A stretch of DNA of 64,000 nt. Origin: Clostridium sp. CAG:288 (GTDB lineage: Bacteria > Bacillota_I > Bacilli_A > RFN20 > CAG-288). Under the pieces are notes generated by a model. The model made no database searches. It had not been told where the DNA came from and worked only from the letters and a program-made list of their open reading frames with translations. This document shows, piece after piece, positions 26,897 to 37,151 of the stretch. The stretch is from contig FR898169.1 in NCBI GenBank assembly GCA_000437395.1, positions 1 to 64,000 on the forward strand, written 5' to 3'. A program made the position numbers and the translations under genes. Each line of letters begins with the position of its first letter. Positions within the stretch are counted from its first letter, which is position 1.

Positions 26897-29800
26897 CTAG
26901 TTGTACTTTCTTGCACCTAAGGTGCATACAGCTGCTGGGATTGTTGCAAGTAAAGCAACAGCTGAAACTAATACTGCATAAGCATATGCGTTATTATGAA
27001 CTTTATTAACGTTATCAATATCTGTATTTAATCCACTTAAGTAAGCGTTATAAGATTCGACCATAGCGTTATATTTTGTCAAATCAAGTAAGTCTTTATC
27101 GAGGATTGATAAGCTATTGATGCTGTTAGCTAACTCTTGTAAGCTACTAAGTTTATCAAGAGTGAATGTTCCATCTAATGCATCGATAGAAGCTTGAATA
27201 TTTCTAATCTTTTCTGATGCGTTAGCGAGTTTAATAACTCTTAATGCTTCTTTTGCATTTAATAATGTTGATACTAATTGATCAGCTTCAGATTGAGTAT
27301 AACCAACATCTGTCAAATTTTGTCTTAATGCACTATAAGCAGCATAAGCTTCGCTAATAGCTTTTTCATCATCTAATGTAACCTTAGTAGCATCTGTTGG
27401 AACGTTTGCCATTAAGTTAATGAATGAAACTGTTCTATTATCTTTTGCGATATATGTACTTCTTTGTGCATCGCTAACTTTACCAAAGAAAGCTTCGTAG
27501 ATGATTGAATCATAGCCAACGACATCGTCGTTAGAAGGAAGAATCATCTTGATTGGTTCATGTTTACCAACTAAGTCAATGAATTGAGCATAGTAAACTG
27601 TTAAACCAAACATATCTAAGTATTTCTTTAATAATTCATAACCTGGATCAGTTTCAGATAAACTATCGTTTTTGTTATGTGAAGATTCAAGTTTTGGAGC
27701 ATTGAATGATTTAAATTCAACTGATTCCAAACTTGTACAATTACGGAATGCAGATTGACCAATATACTCTAAGGAGTCTGGAAGGACTACTGATTTGAGA
27801 TATGTATTTTCACTACCAGCAAATAATTCAATTCTAACTGTGCCTTCTTTGACAACGAGTTGTTCAGCTTTACACATTGGAGCGTAAGCTTGTAATTGAA
27901 TATTGCCATTAGCAAGTTTGATGTATAAAGCATCATTTTCAACAAATGCATAATCGTTAATTGTTGCTGTACTGCTAGTGTTATTTGCAACATAGAAGTG
28001 TTCGACACCAGATTCAATAAATGGCATCATACCAACTTCTTCAAGTGTTGGATAGAATGTGAATGATTTAAGTTCTGTCATCATTGAGAAGGCAGCAGCA
28101 CCAATTACTCTTAATTTTGGAGCATCAATTGCAGCAATCTTTGTTCCTTGGAAAGCGTAGGTGTCTGTTTCTTCAAGATTTGCTAAAGAAACAATGTTTG
28201 TTAAGTTAGTTGAAGCGAATGCGCCATAACCAACACTCTTAGCTGAACTTAAGTTCAAGTTAGTTAATACTGTACATGAAGTTAAAGCATAAGGGCCAAA
28301 GTGTTCGATTGAACCAGTATTAATTAATGTTAATTTAGAGCAACCAGCAAATGTGTATTCACTGATTGTATTAATTGTAGATGGTAATGTTACTTTAGCT
28401 AAAGAAACGTTAAATGCAAATGCATATGTTCCTAAAGTTGTAACACTACTTGGAATTGAGACTTCTGTAAGACCAGAGCCTAAGAAAGCACCTTTAGCAA
28501 TTGTAACCAATGTTTGTGGTAAAGCAATAGTTGCGAATATTGGAGCGCCACCATCATCAGCGTATCTTGAGAAAGCACCTTCACCGATTGTAACGACTGA
28601 TGGAACTGCAACTGAAGCTAAGCTTGAACAATCTGCAAAAGCGTAATTACCAATGTATTTAACATTTTGTAAATCAGCAGTTGTTAAGGCTGTACAACCA
28701 TAGAAAGCTTCATTTCCAATTGAGTCACCAATCTTACTCATGTCGAATGTTCTTAAAGCAGTATCGTTAGAGAAGCAAGCATCACCAATGATGAGGTTGT
28801 CACCTAACATATTAACTGTTCTTAAGGAAGCACATCTTTGGAAAACACCCATGCCTAATTCAACATTACTATTAATATTGACAGTAGCAATTGATGATTT
28901 AAAGAACGCACCTTCACAGACATTAACATTTGAGCCGATTGTAGCTTCTGTTATGCCTGAAATAGCAAATGCATAATTGCCAATAGCTGTTGCGTTAGCA
29001 AGATTATTGACAGTTGTTAAGGCTGAACAAGAGTGGAAAGCATAATTGCCAATTGTTGAACTTCCTGTTGGAAGTGTAACTGTTGTTAAGCCACTGATGT
29101 TTGCAAATGCATAATCGCCAATATCGATTGATGTTCCTTGGAATGTGACTGTTGTAATTGCATCGACACCCGAGAAAGCACCTTTAGCGATAGCTGTTAT
29201 ATTAGAGTCAATAACTAAGTCACCGTAGCTAGCTTTTGGAGCTGCTAAGATAATTGTTGAGCCATCTTTACTTGTTAATAAAGAGCCATCATTTTTGACT
29301 GTATATAACATGTTGTTAGAATCAACGATAAATCTACTAAGTTTTGTATCTTTAAATGTGTTACCACCAATGGATTCAATTTCAGTTTTTTCTTTAAATC
29401 CGATTGTATCTAATGATTCACACTTATAGAAGACATAGCTACCAAACTTAATCTTACTATTTGGTAAGTCTAATGTTTGAAGTAATAAACAGTTATAGAA
29501 TGCTTGGTCATAAATCCATTCAACTTCACCTTCAAAGACGAATGAAGTTAATTTTGTACAACCTGAGAAAGCACCTTCACCTAAAGAAATAAGATCGTTC
29601 TTAATAACTACGCTTGTTAAGTTAGCACAGTTAGCAAAGGCAAAGTCAGGAATTCTGTTCATACCTAATTCAATAGATGTTAAACCAGAATTGACAAACA
29701 TACCATAAGAGAGCTTTGTATTGTCATTAAAAATGACATTTGTTAATGAAGTTGTATCTTTGAAAACTTCTTTACCAGCGTTACGTAATGAGCTTAAATC

Positions 29801-32800
29801 AACTGATGTTAAGCTTGATGCGCCTAAGAAAGCACTGACACCTACTGCATAAAGATTGGAAAGATCAATTGTTTCTAAGCTTGTACAAGAAGCAAATGCT
29901 CTTTCACCAATAAGTGTGACTTTTTCAGTATTGATGGTTTCAAGTTTAGTGTTGCTATAGAATGCATATTCTCTAATTGTCTTACAAGTTTCTGGAAGTG
30001 TAACACTTACGAGATTTGGACAGTTATAGAAAGCGTACTTTTGAATTTCTGTAACACCATCTGGGATGACTACGCTAGTGATCTTAGTGTTTCCACCTGG
30101 GATCTTATTTGCATCGTAATCTTCATCAGTGACAGGAATATTCATATCTGTTGTATAAAGTGAGAAAGCGTATGAACCAATGTAAAGAATACCTTCATCA
30201 TCTGGAATAACGACATCGCCACCTAAACCTTTATAAGCAACAAGAGTTCTGTTTTCAATGACAAATGGATTTTTAATGTTTACACGGAGTGTAGCCATAA
30301 TGTTAGATAAACGGCCATCAACCTTGACTTGTAAGTAGATTGTTGTTGAACCTTCTTTTAAGCCTGTGATAGTACCATCATCAGTAACAGAAGCAACCGT
30401 TGGATCAGAAGAGGACCAAACAAGTTCAAGTCTATCTTCTGATAAGTACCAAGGAGTAATTCTTGGAGTTAATTTAATTTGTTCTGCTGGATAGAATGAT
30501 AAAGAGTTTTTGTCTAAATACATTCTTGCACCTGTTGAACCTATTTCAGAAGTTTGAGCACTTCTATCAAATGAGAACAAGGTGTCAAAGTACATAAATT
30601 TAACATCTTCTAATTCAACTGTAGAATTATCGATTGGATCTTTAGCTTTATTAACTCTTGCTGAAGCGTTTGGTTTATCTTTAGCAAGAACAATTAATGT
30701 AGCTCTATTTCCTGTCATTTGTTCTTGGACAGTAACGATTACTCTACCTGCTTTATTAACTTTGAGCATACCTTCTTTGACTTCAGCAATACTTGTGTTG
30801 CTTGAAGACCAAACTAAGTGTTTTAAGTAATCTTTATCTGCATCGAGATTCTTATCTGTTGATGAGAGATATTGAACTAAGTCAATTGTTTCACCAGCGT
30901 ATGTTGTGAGTGATGGCATAGCTGTGCCGTCAGTTGTACCATCTTTTGTGAACTTGAATTCACCAGAGGTGCCTGGAAGTTCAATAACGAAGATATTTGT
31001 ATTCATAGCATAGTCATCAATTGCAAATGATATACCATGTTGAATAATTTGATCAGAGTAAAGTTGATCTAAGTAATCAGTAATTTCAATTTTTACAGTA
31101 GTATCTGTACCTTTTTCACCATAAACTGGGATTGGGTGATCAGTTAATTGAGTGTAAGAAGTTGTAGAATTAAAGATAATTGGCGAAATAGATTGAACAT
31201 AGTGATTATCGTAAACTGTTAAGTTAATGTAGTAACGATAGTCTTTTGTATTCTTATCATATTCCTTTTCAAATGTTGCATCCTTAACAATTGGAGCTTC
31301 ATTATCGATGACAAATGGGAATTCAAATGAACGTCTTAAGTTATTGCTGACGCCACCATCACCATAGTCAAGTGTTCCTTCCATCTTAAATACATAAGAA
31401 GTATTGTTGCTTAATCCTAATTGATATGGATGGAATTTTAAAGCTTCATAATAAGGAATTGGAGAACCGCCTTGTGAGAAAGATTTATTTGCGTTGTAGT
31501 CTACATGTTCCCAAACAACTTCACCAGTTATCGAGTTAGTAATTGTAAACTTCATTTCTTTAGCGCCTCTAAGTAAACCAGCATAAACAGCTGAAATACC
31601 ATCGATTGCACCTAAAGTATCAGAAATAGCAATGTGATCTTCACTTGCAGCAATTGCAGAATACTTACTTTCATCCATGTCATAAATATATGAACCAAGT
31701 GGAATGATGTAGTTATAGTAATAAGAACCGTATGGAGTTGTTGTATAGTAATCTGACTTTGTCTTATCATCGTCTAAAATACTATTATCATATTTATCTG
31801 CTTCAACTTCATAGAAAGTCTTATCGAACATTGGAGCTTGTGTCCAATCACCATAGAAAGCTAAGAATGGAATATTTAAGTTAATTCCATCAGTAAGTGT
31901 TGATGTTAATTTGACATAACCTTCAACATACATACCGTTTTTGAATAATGTATCAATTGTTTCTTTATCAGCATCGCTTAAAGAGTATGTTACTTTTAAT
32001 TTAGCTGTTTGGCCAGCACTGACTGTGACTTTATTGCCACTTAATGAGCCACCTGAAACTACTTCAACATTTGTTGAGCCATTTAAGATTTGTTCCATTT
32101 CAGCAACGTAATCTTTATCAGCTGTAGAAACACTTTCTGTCATACCAATGACAGATAAGTCATAGGTTAATTCTTTATTGGAGATATTGACGACGTTGAA
32201 ATTCATATTATAGACGCCAGTCTTATCTTTATCATCGCCCAATTCAAGTTTAGCTTTATCGATACCATCGACAGTTAAATATGCACCTGTATTAACAGCG
32301 TTATATAAGCTTGCTAATCCAGCGCCTTGTTTACGTGGAGAATATGGATTACCAGCTTTGTCTAAAGCAATATTTGTTGTAGACATTAAGAGTTGGTTAA
32401 CCATTGTACATGTTTGTTTAGCTGTATATTCTGGGTAATGTTCCTTAACATATTGTCTAATTAAAACAACAATACCACACATATTTGGTGAAGCCATTGA
32501 TGTACCAGAGAGTGAATCGTAGCCACCACCAGGGATTGATGAAAGAATATTACCACCATGAGCTGTAATTTCTGGCTTTAACTTTAAGTCAGGAGTTGGG
32601 CCCCATGATGAGAAGTCAGACATAAATGGACCAGCTAAGTTTTGTCTATTGAACGTTAATGTACCGCTCTTTTTAGAAGCTAAAACTGTACCATCGTCTT
32701 TAGAAATTGAGACACATGGGAATTTTTCTTTACCCATGGACATAAGGATATCACCTGGAACATTGTTATAAATAATGATACCAACAGCACCACTTGCTTT

Positions 32801-34372
32801 TGCAATTTTTGCTTTTTCTTCGAATGAGTTTGTACCTCTTCTAACTAAAGCAATCTTGCCTTTAACATCAAGGCCGCTGTAGTTAACTCTTGAACCAACA
32901 CCTGGAATAGTTACATATTCAACTTTGTAATCACCTGTAGTTGGAACATTTAAGTTATCTAAGAAATTATATTCTTTACCAGCTAAGTTGTTGGATTGAT
33001 TGAAGAAGAAGACATATTCATCGCTTGTTCCTTCGTTAGCGACAATATATTCAGATTTAGTACCACTAATTGAAGCAACTGATAATGATGCAGTATATGT
33101 TGATGGTGAACCAACTGTAGCTGAATCAGGGTTTGTTGTTTTATTTGTGTTACCATTTTCAGAGCCATAACCCGAAGAATAGCTATTTGAACCCGCTGTA
33201 ACTAAGTTAATACCAGCAGCTTCAATCTTGTCATAAACATTGTTTGTAGCAACTTCATCGACTTCACGTGTAAAGCCGCAAGATGAACCCAAAGACATGT
33301 TAATTGCATCAACACCGAGAAGCACAGAATCTTCAAGAGCAGATAAAATATCAGCTGTTTGTGCGCCTGAATTAAAGTCACTAAAGACCTTCATTAAAAC
33401 TAATTGAGTGTGTGTAGCAACACCTGTAATCTTTTCATCGTGTCCAGCGATAATACCAGAAACGTGAGTACCATGTTCAGAGTCATATGGATTTACATCT
33501 GTATCCTTATCTGCATAGTCATATGCAAATGGAATCTTTGTGCTAACCCAAACATCACTTGTCTTAAGATTTGCTGTTGTAGAAGCAGCGTTGGAACTGC
33601 TTAAGACACTGCTGATTGAATCAGGTGTAATTAAAGGATTAGATGGTTGTTCAGCAAAGACGCTGTGTGAGCAATCGAATCCAGAGTCGAGAACAGCTAC
33701 TGCAGTATGTTCGCCGTTATACTCAACGTTTGATGAGTTAAAAATACCTGTTTCATAAACATCGACATCATTAGTAACAACTGAACCAGCGTTTGTTGCA
33801 CTTGTTGTGTCTCCATACGAAACTGTTTGAGGTAAATTGTAGGTGTCAGATAAGAAGGCACCAGAAACTCCTGTCATTTCACTTATAGTTTTAAAGTTAC
33901 CATAAGTAGTAGTAACAGAAATTGCATTGATAATTGTCTTATATGTGTGATTAACACTCTTGATAAGACCTTTTCCATTTAAGCGATCTATTAATCCCTT
34001 TTGAGCTGAACTTATTTTCTTTGATGTTGTAATACCGGCATTTGTTGTTGCATACGAAGCGACAGAGTCGTATTTTCCATCTGTAGAATCTAAGTAGTAA
34101 TCGATCAAGGCACTATCATCTAATTGAACGATAATAGTAACTTCATCTGAATCGAGATAGCCGTCTTGTTTTTTAAGCAAATCAGCTTTCATCATACTTG
34201 CTCTACTTTCTTGATCTACTTGAGCATCAGAACGAAGAACGTTTAGCTTTTGACTTAGTTGATCATCATTTTTAGTACTTGAAGAGTTGTTATTTACTGC
34301 ATCACAACCACTTACAAGGCCCATTGAAGCAACTAAAACAGAGATTAAAGCTTTCTTTTTTAAAGATTGCAT
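26897..34372 (-). CDS. Giant subtilisin-like protease fused to BspA-type leucine-rich repeats
   Basis: 2491 residues from the ATG at 34372 (AAAGGAG five bases upstream; a GTG at 34378 is too close to it). Order: lipobox VSGC (Cys23), propeptide-like region, S8 peptidase with Asp229 (AVLDSGFD), His300 (SEHGTHVSG) and Ser625 (SGTSMASP), a protease-associated domain inserted at about 495-575, Fn3-like and streptococcal C5a-peptidase-like beta regions, a Big2 domain near 1290-1365, and more than thirty BspA-type LRR_5 repeats at about 1370-2215 (pattern IGxxAFxxCxxLxxVxLP). A helical segment and a C-terminal membrane helix (AVLVSAVALLATIPAAVCTL) close it. A catalytically complete cell-envelope protease of the lactocepin type with a binding stalk. 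It is both lipid- and helix-anchored by prediction. Confidence 0.88.
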   Translation of the reverse strand: MQSLKKKALISVLVASMGLVSGCDAVNNNSSSTKNDDQLSQKLNVLRSDAQVDQESRASMMKADLLKKQDGYLDSDEVTIIVQLDDSALIDYYLDSTDGKYDSVASYATTNAGITTSKKISSAQKGLIDRLNGKGLIKSVNHTYKTIINAISVTTTYGNFKTISEMTGVSGAFLSDTYNLPQTVSYGDTTSATNAGSVVTNDVDVYETGIFNSSNVEYNGEHTAVAVLDSGFDCSHSVFAEQPSNPLITPDSISSVLSSSNAASTTANLKTSDVWVSTKIPFAYDYADKDTDVNPYDSEHGTHVSGIIAGHDEKITGVATHTQLVLMKVFSDFNSGAQTADILSALEDSVLLGVDAINMSLGSSCGFTREVDEVATNNVYDKIEAAGINLVTAGSNSYSSGYGSENGNTNKTTNPDSATVGSPSTYTASLSVASISGTKSEYIVANEGTSDEYVFFFNQSNNLAGKEYNFLDNLNVPTTGDYKVEYVTIPGVGSRVNYSGLDVKGKIALVRRGTNSFEEKAKIAKASGAVGIIIYNNVPGDILMSMGKEKFPCVSISKDDGTVLASKKSGTLTFNRQNLAGPFMSDFSSWGPTPDLKLKPEITAHGGNILSSIPGGGYDSLSGTSMASPNMCGIVVLIRQYVKEHYPEYTAKQTCTMVNQLLMSTTNIALDKAGNPYSPRKQGAGLASLYNAVNTGAYLTVDGIDKAKLELGDDKDKTGVYNMNFNVVNISNKELTYDLSVIGMTESVSTADKDYVAEMEQILNGSTNVEVVSGGSLSGNKVTVSAGQTAKLKVTYSLSDADKETIDTLFKNGMYVEGYVKLTSTLTDGINLNIPFLAFYGDWTQAPMFDKTFYEVEADKYDNSILDDDKTKSDYYTTTPYGSYYYNYIIPLGSYIYDMDESKYSAIAASEDHIAISDTLGAIDGISAVYAGLLRGAKEMKFTITNSITGEVVWEHVDYNANKSFSQGGSPIPYYEALKFHPYQLGLSNNTSYVFKMEGTLDYGDGGVSNNLRRSFEFPFVIDNEAPIVKDATFEKEYDKNTKDYRYYINLTVYDNHYVQSISPIIFNSTTSYTQLTDHPIPVYGEKGTDTTVKIEITDYLDQLYSDQIIQHGISFAIDDYAMNTNIFVIELPGTSGEFKFTKDGTTDGTAMPSLTTYAGETIDLVQYLSSTDKNLDADKDYLKHLVWSSSNTSIAEVKEGMLKVNKAGRVIVTVQEQMTGNRATLIVLAKDKPNASARVNKAKDPIDNSTVELEDVKFMYFDTLFSFDRSAQTSEIGSTGARMYLDKNSLSFYPAEQIKLTPRITPWYLSEDRLELVWSSSDPTVASVTDDGTITGLKEGSTTIYLQVKVDGRLSNIMATLRVNIKNPFVIENRTLVAYKGLGGDVVIPDDEGILYIGSYAFSLYTTDMNIPVTDEDYDANKIPGGNTKITSVVIPDGVTEIQKYAFYNCPNLVSVTLPETCKTIREYAFYSNTKLETINTEKVTLIGERAFASCTSLETIDLSNLYAVGVSAFLGASSLTSVDLSSLRNAGKEVFKDTTSLTNVIFNDNTKLSYGMFVNSGLTSIELGMNRIPDFAFANCANLTSVVIKNDLISLGEGAFSGCTKLTSFVFEGEVEWIYDQAFYNCLLLQTLDLPNSKIKFGSYVFYKCESLDTIGFKEKTEIESIGGNTFKDTKLSRFIVDSNNMLYTVKNDGSLLTSKDGSTIILAAPKASYGDLVIDSNITAIAKGAFSGVDAITTVTFQGTSIDIGDYAFANISGLTTVTLPTGSSTIGNYAFHSCSALTTVNNLANATAIGNYAFAISGITEATIGSNVNVCEGAFFKSSIATVNINSNVELGMGVFQRCASLRTVNMLGDNLIIGDACFSNDTALRTFDMSKIGDSIGNEAFYGCTALTTADLQNVKYIGNYAFADCSSLASVAVPSVVTIGEGAFSRYADDGGAPIFATIALPQTLVTIAKGAFLGSGLTEVSIPSSVTTLGTYAFAFNVSLAKVTLPSTINTISEYTFAGCSKLTLINTGSIEHFGPYALTSCTVLTNLNLSSAKSVGYGAFASTNLTNIVSLANLEETDTYAFQGTKIAAIDAPKLRVIGAAAFSMMTELKSFTFYPTLEEVGMMPFIESGVEHFYVANNTSSTATINDYAFVENDALYIKLANGNIQLQAYAPMCKAEQLVVKEGTVRIELFAGSENTYLKSVVLPDSLEYIGQSAFRNCTSLESVEFKSFNAPKLESSHNKNDSLSETDPGYELLKKYLDMFGLTVYYAQFIDLVGKHEPIKMILPSNDDVVGYDSIIYEAFFGKVSDAQRSTYIAKDNRTVSFINLMANVPTDATKVTLDDEKAISEAYAAYSALRQNLTDVGYTQSEADQLVSTLLNAKEALRVIKLANASEKIRNIQASIDALDGTFTLDKLSSLQELANSINSLSILDKDLLDLTKYNAMVESYNAYLSGLNTDIDNVNKVHNNAYAYAVLVSAVALLATIPAAVCTLGARKYN

Positions 34373-34551
34373 ATTCACTCCTTTCGAATTTTTTAAATGC
34401 TTTCGTACATTTACGTGTTAGCATATCAAAATTAACACTTAATAGCAATAAATTTGTATTAATTTTACATTAAACTTGCAGATGCTTTAATATGCCTTGA
34501 AATATATATTTTAATTTATATTTTTTGATATCTATGGTAAAATTATTTTGT
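34373..34551. other. Divergent intergenic region
   Basis: A+T-rich gap between the minus-strand protease gene and the plus-strand pseudouridine synthase gene. It must hold both promoters, but no strong -35/-10 pair or operator stood out to me. Confidence 0.4.
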
Positions 34552-35526
34552 ATGGAAATTAAAGTAACTGAAATTGATGCCGGTCAAAGAATCGACAAGT
34601 GTTTAAGAAGAGCATTAGCCAATGCTCCTTTATCCTTTATATATAAGATGTTTAGGAAAAAAGATGTAAAAGTTAATGGCAAAAGAGTACAAATCGACTA
34701 TATTTTACAAGATGGCGATTTAATCGATATTTACATAAAGCCAGACTTATTAGCTGAATTTGAAAGCAAATCTCCAATGAGACCTGTAAAGTTTGATATC
34801 GACATATTATATGAAGACGAAAACTTGTTAATAGTCGACAAACCTGCTGGCTTATTAGTTCATGGTGATGAAGGTGAAAAACGTATGACTCTTCACAACA
34901 AAGTATTGAACTATTTAAACGCTAAAGGAGAATATGATCCTAACGATCCACTAGGTTTCACTCCTAGCCCAGCTCATAGATTAGATAGAAACACTTCAGG
35001 TATAGTTATTTTTGGTAAAAACTTACCAACACTTCAACAATTGCTTGAACTTTTTAGAGATAAACAACATATTAGAAAAACTTATATTGCACTTTTAGTT
35101 GGACAAACACCAGCAAGTGGTACGATTGATTTACCATTAGTTAAAGATAGCAATATCGGTCAAGTTAAAGTCGGTAGAATTGAAAAAGGCGCTAAGACTG
35201 CAATTACAAAATATAAAGCGATTAAAAAGTATCCTAACTACACTTTAGTAGAAGCTCAACTTATTACAGGAAGAACTCACCAATTAAGAGCTCACTTCCA
35301 AGCTATACGCCATCCAATTGTTGGAGATGCCAAATATGGCGATTTTAAAGTAAATAAAGTATTCGAAGAAAAAATTGGATTTAAAAATCAATTTTTACAC
35401 GCTCACACTTTTGAATTTTTAGATTTAGATGGAAGACTTGAGTACATGTCAAATAAAAAATTCGAAGCTCCTCTTCCAAAAGCAAAATTAAAAGTTTTGG
35501 AATATATTTCAACTAAAAAAATTTAA
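34552..35526 (+). CDS. RluA-family 23S rRNA/tRNA pseudouridine synthase with S4 domain (RluC/RluD-like)
   Basis: 324 residues from the ATG at 34552 (MEIKVTEIDAGQRIDKCLRR), which is the conserved family start. Upstream in-frame starts add unrelated sequence. An S4 RNA-binding domain (about 12-70, VNGKRVQIDYILQDGDLIDI) precedes the catalytic domain with the RluA signature HRLDRNTSGIVIFGK, whose Asp is the nucleophile, then TGRTHQLRAHFQAIRHPIVGD. The enzyme converts uridines in rRNA to pseudouridine. The exact sites (RluC versus RluD versus YlyB-type) cannot be told. It is the first gene of a plus-strand series leading through three unknown genes to phosphoglucomutase and an S41 protease. Confidence 0.9.
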   Translation: MEIKVTEIDAGQRIDKCLRRALANAPLSFIYKMFRKKDVKVNGKRVQIDYILQDGDLIDIYIKPDLLAEFESKSPMRPVKFDIDILYEDENLLIVDKPAGLLVHGDEGEKRMTLHNKVLNYLNAKGEYDPNDPLGFTPSPAHRLDRNTSGIVIFGKNLPTLQQLLELFRDKQHIRKTYIALLVGQTPASGTIDLPLVKDSNIGQVKVGRIEKGAKTAITKYKAIKKYPNYTLVEAQLITGRTHQLRAHFQAIRHPIVGDAKYGDFKVNKVFEEKIGFKNQFLHAHTFEFLDLDGRLEYMSNKKFEAPLPKAKLKVLEYISTKKI

Positions 35527-35559
35527 TTTCATCTATAATAAATGTGAAAGGGTGAAACT

Positions 35560-36078
35560 ATGTCGTTATCTATTTTATGGCTTATTTCGATTATTGTATT
35601 TGCTGTCGTTGCATTACTACAATCACGTAATAGACTTTTTGTGTACAACATTGCTCTTTCTATATCCTTATTATTTATAAGTTCAATCTATATTCTAGAC
35701 AAATATGTTTTAGGTTTAAAAATTGCTTCAGTCATCTCTAATATTTTCGATAATATGTTTATTGGAATATTTGCTAGTTATAATTTAAGTACATTGGATT
35801 TAAAAATCATTGTATGGGCAACTTCAATGTTGTTATTTTTCTTAATCCTTTATATCTTCTTATTAGTTTTATTCAAATATTTAATCATTGGTAAAAACCC
35901 TTTGTTGCCTAACAAGAAAAAAGACTATTTTATTAACTTTTTATCTTCTGCGTTATTTATAATATGTGGATTTGTCATTTCAACTTTTTTCTTCACCTTC
36001 ATAAAACCAATTACTAATTTAGAATATGGATTTATGAGTCCACTTTTCAAATATCTTTATGGAGGAGTAAAACTATGA
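35560..36078 (+). CDS. Four-helix membrane protein, unknown
   Basis: 172 residues with four or five hydrophobic helices (about 3-22, 26-45, 84-110, 128-150). The spacing somewhat recalls CvpA-type membrane proteins, but no conserved motif supports that. GGGTG lies seven bases before the ATG. The stop TGA overlaps the next start (ATGA at 36075-36078) and GGAGG sits in its 3' end, so translation is coupled to the following gene. This is one of the three places where TGA clearly serves as a stop. Confidence 0.65.
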   Translation: MSLSILWLISIIVFAVVALLQSRNRLFVYNIALSISLLFISSIYILDKYVLGLKIASVISNIFDNMFIGIFASYNLSTLDLKIIVWATSMLLFFLILYIFLLVLFKYLIIGKNPLLPNKKKDYFINFLSSALFIICGFVISTFFFTFIKPITNLEYGFMSPLFKYLYGGVKL

Positions 36079-37151
36079 ATAATATAGACAAAGTTATACT
36101 CCTTGCTGAATACTATAATATCGATGTAACTAACTTTAAAGAATCATATCACTTAGCCACAAGCGAAGGTGAAACAATGAAAAAGCTTGAAGAAAATATT
36201 AACGAAGCTCAAAAGTATAATAATGCCAGAGTTCACAAACTTTTAGAGGAATACACTCAAGTAATAGATACAAAAGTCGAAACTTTTGAAGATGAATTAA
36301 TATATAACGCAAAATTAAACTATCTTTGTAGTATTTCATACGAACAGTTTTATTTAAATCCTTTTGAAATCGGTGCAAACGAAACAAAGACTAAATCAAT
36401 TGGTGAACTAATTCTCAAATATGATGGAAGATATGTTTCTTTCAACGATATTATTTTAGATTCAACCCACTCATTTAGATATAAATCACAAGCTATAAAA
36501 AAGCAAATAAATATTTATCATGAGGAAATGACAACACTTCTTGCAAAACCGATTAAACAAATTAAAAATTATAAAATCAAAAGTGAAAATATGGTAAAAC
36601 ACAGTAGAATAAGTTCATTTTTCTTTTCTTTATTTTTTGTGCTTTTTAATATATTCTTAGTTTTCTTACTAACGTTTAACGGGGAAACTTTTAAAAGTGC
36701 ACAAGTTATAGATTTCAACAATTTATTTTCATACGCATATTATTTGCCATTTGTTTGTATAATTCTCTATGATTTTGCCTTTGTTATTTCTGATTGCTTA
36801 AAGAAAATAGACCAGGAAAATTACTACTTTGCTAAAAGATATTTAGAATTTGGAAAAAAACACGTATATAATTCGCTTTCAACTCAAGCGGCAAAACTAA
36901 ACAACTATATTAAAGACGCGTGTAAAAATCATAAAATTTTAGAAAATGATATTAAGTTGTTTTCTAAAATTGGTGGTGATAAATTAGATTTATATGGCCT
37001 TATGAACGCTAAACATATAAACGATAAAATGTACTATAGATTTGCTTTTGCAATTAGATATATCTCTTTTACTTTATCATTGCTAGCTTCTATTTTTTCG
37101 ATCGTAATGTTCACTTTGAACCACTATGGTTTATTAGGTAATATATCATGA
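36075..37151 (+). CDS. Membrane protein with long helical soluble part, unknown
   Basis: 358 residues. Residues 1-175 are mostly charged helices with coiled-coil character (ETMKKLEENINEAQKYNNAR). Two membrane helices follow at about 185-205 and 218-240 (SYAYYLPFVCIILYDFAFVI), a second soluble part rich in Lys/Asn, and a last membrane helix at about 328-350 (FTLSLLASIFSIVMFTL). It overlaps both neighbours by ATGA, so the three genes are likely made in fixed proportion. I do not recognise the family. A membrane complex with the preceding four-helix protein is plausible inference. Confidence 0.62.
   Translation: MNNIDKVILLAEYYNIDVTNFKESYHLATSEGETMKKLEENINEAQKYNNARVHKLLEEYTQVIDTKVETFEDELIYNAKLNYLCSISYEQFYLNPFEIGANETKTKSIGELILKYDGRYVSFNDIILDSTHSFRYKSQAIKKQINIYHEEMTTLLAKPIKQIKNYKIKSENMVKHSRISSFFFSLFFVLFNIFLVFLLTFNGETFKSAQVIDFNNLFSYAYYLPFVCIILYDFAFVISDCLKKIDQENYYFAKRYLEFGKKHVYNSLSTQAAKLNNYIKDACKNHKILENDIKLFSKIGGDKLDLYGLMNAKHINDKMYYRFAFAIRYISFTLSLLASIFSIVMFTLNHYGLLGNIS

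Noticed and set aside
15098..34372. CRISPR array or tandem DNA repeats in the repetitive surface genes
   Set aside because: Repetition is at protein level with diverged DNA, continuous in frame and without spacer-repeat regularity.
35560..36078. CvpA (colicin V production) family assignment
   Set aside because: Helix number and size are similar, but no conserved CvpA residues were recognised.
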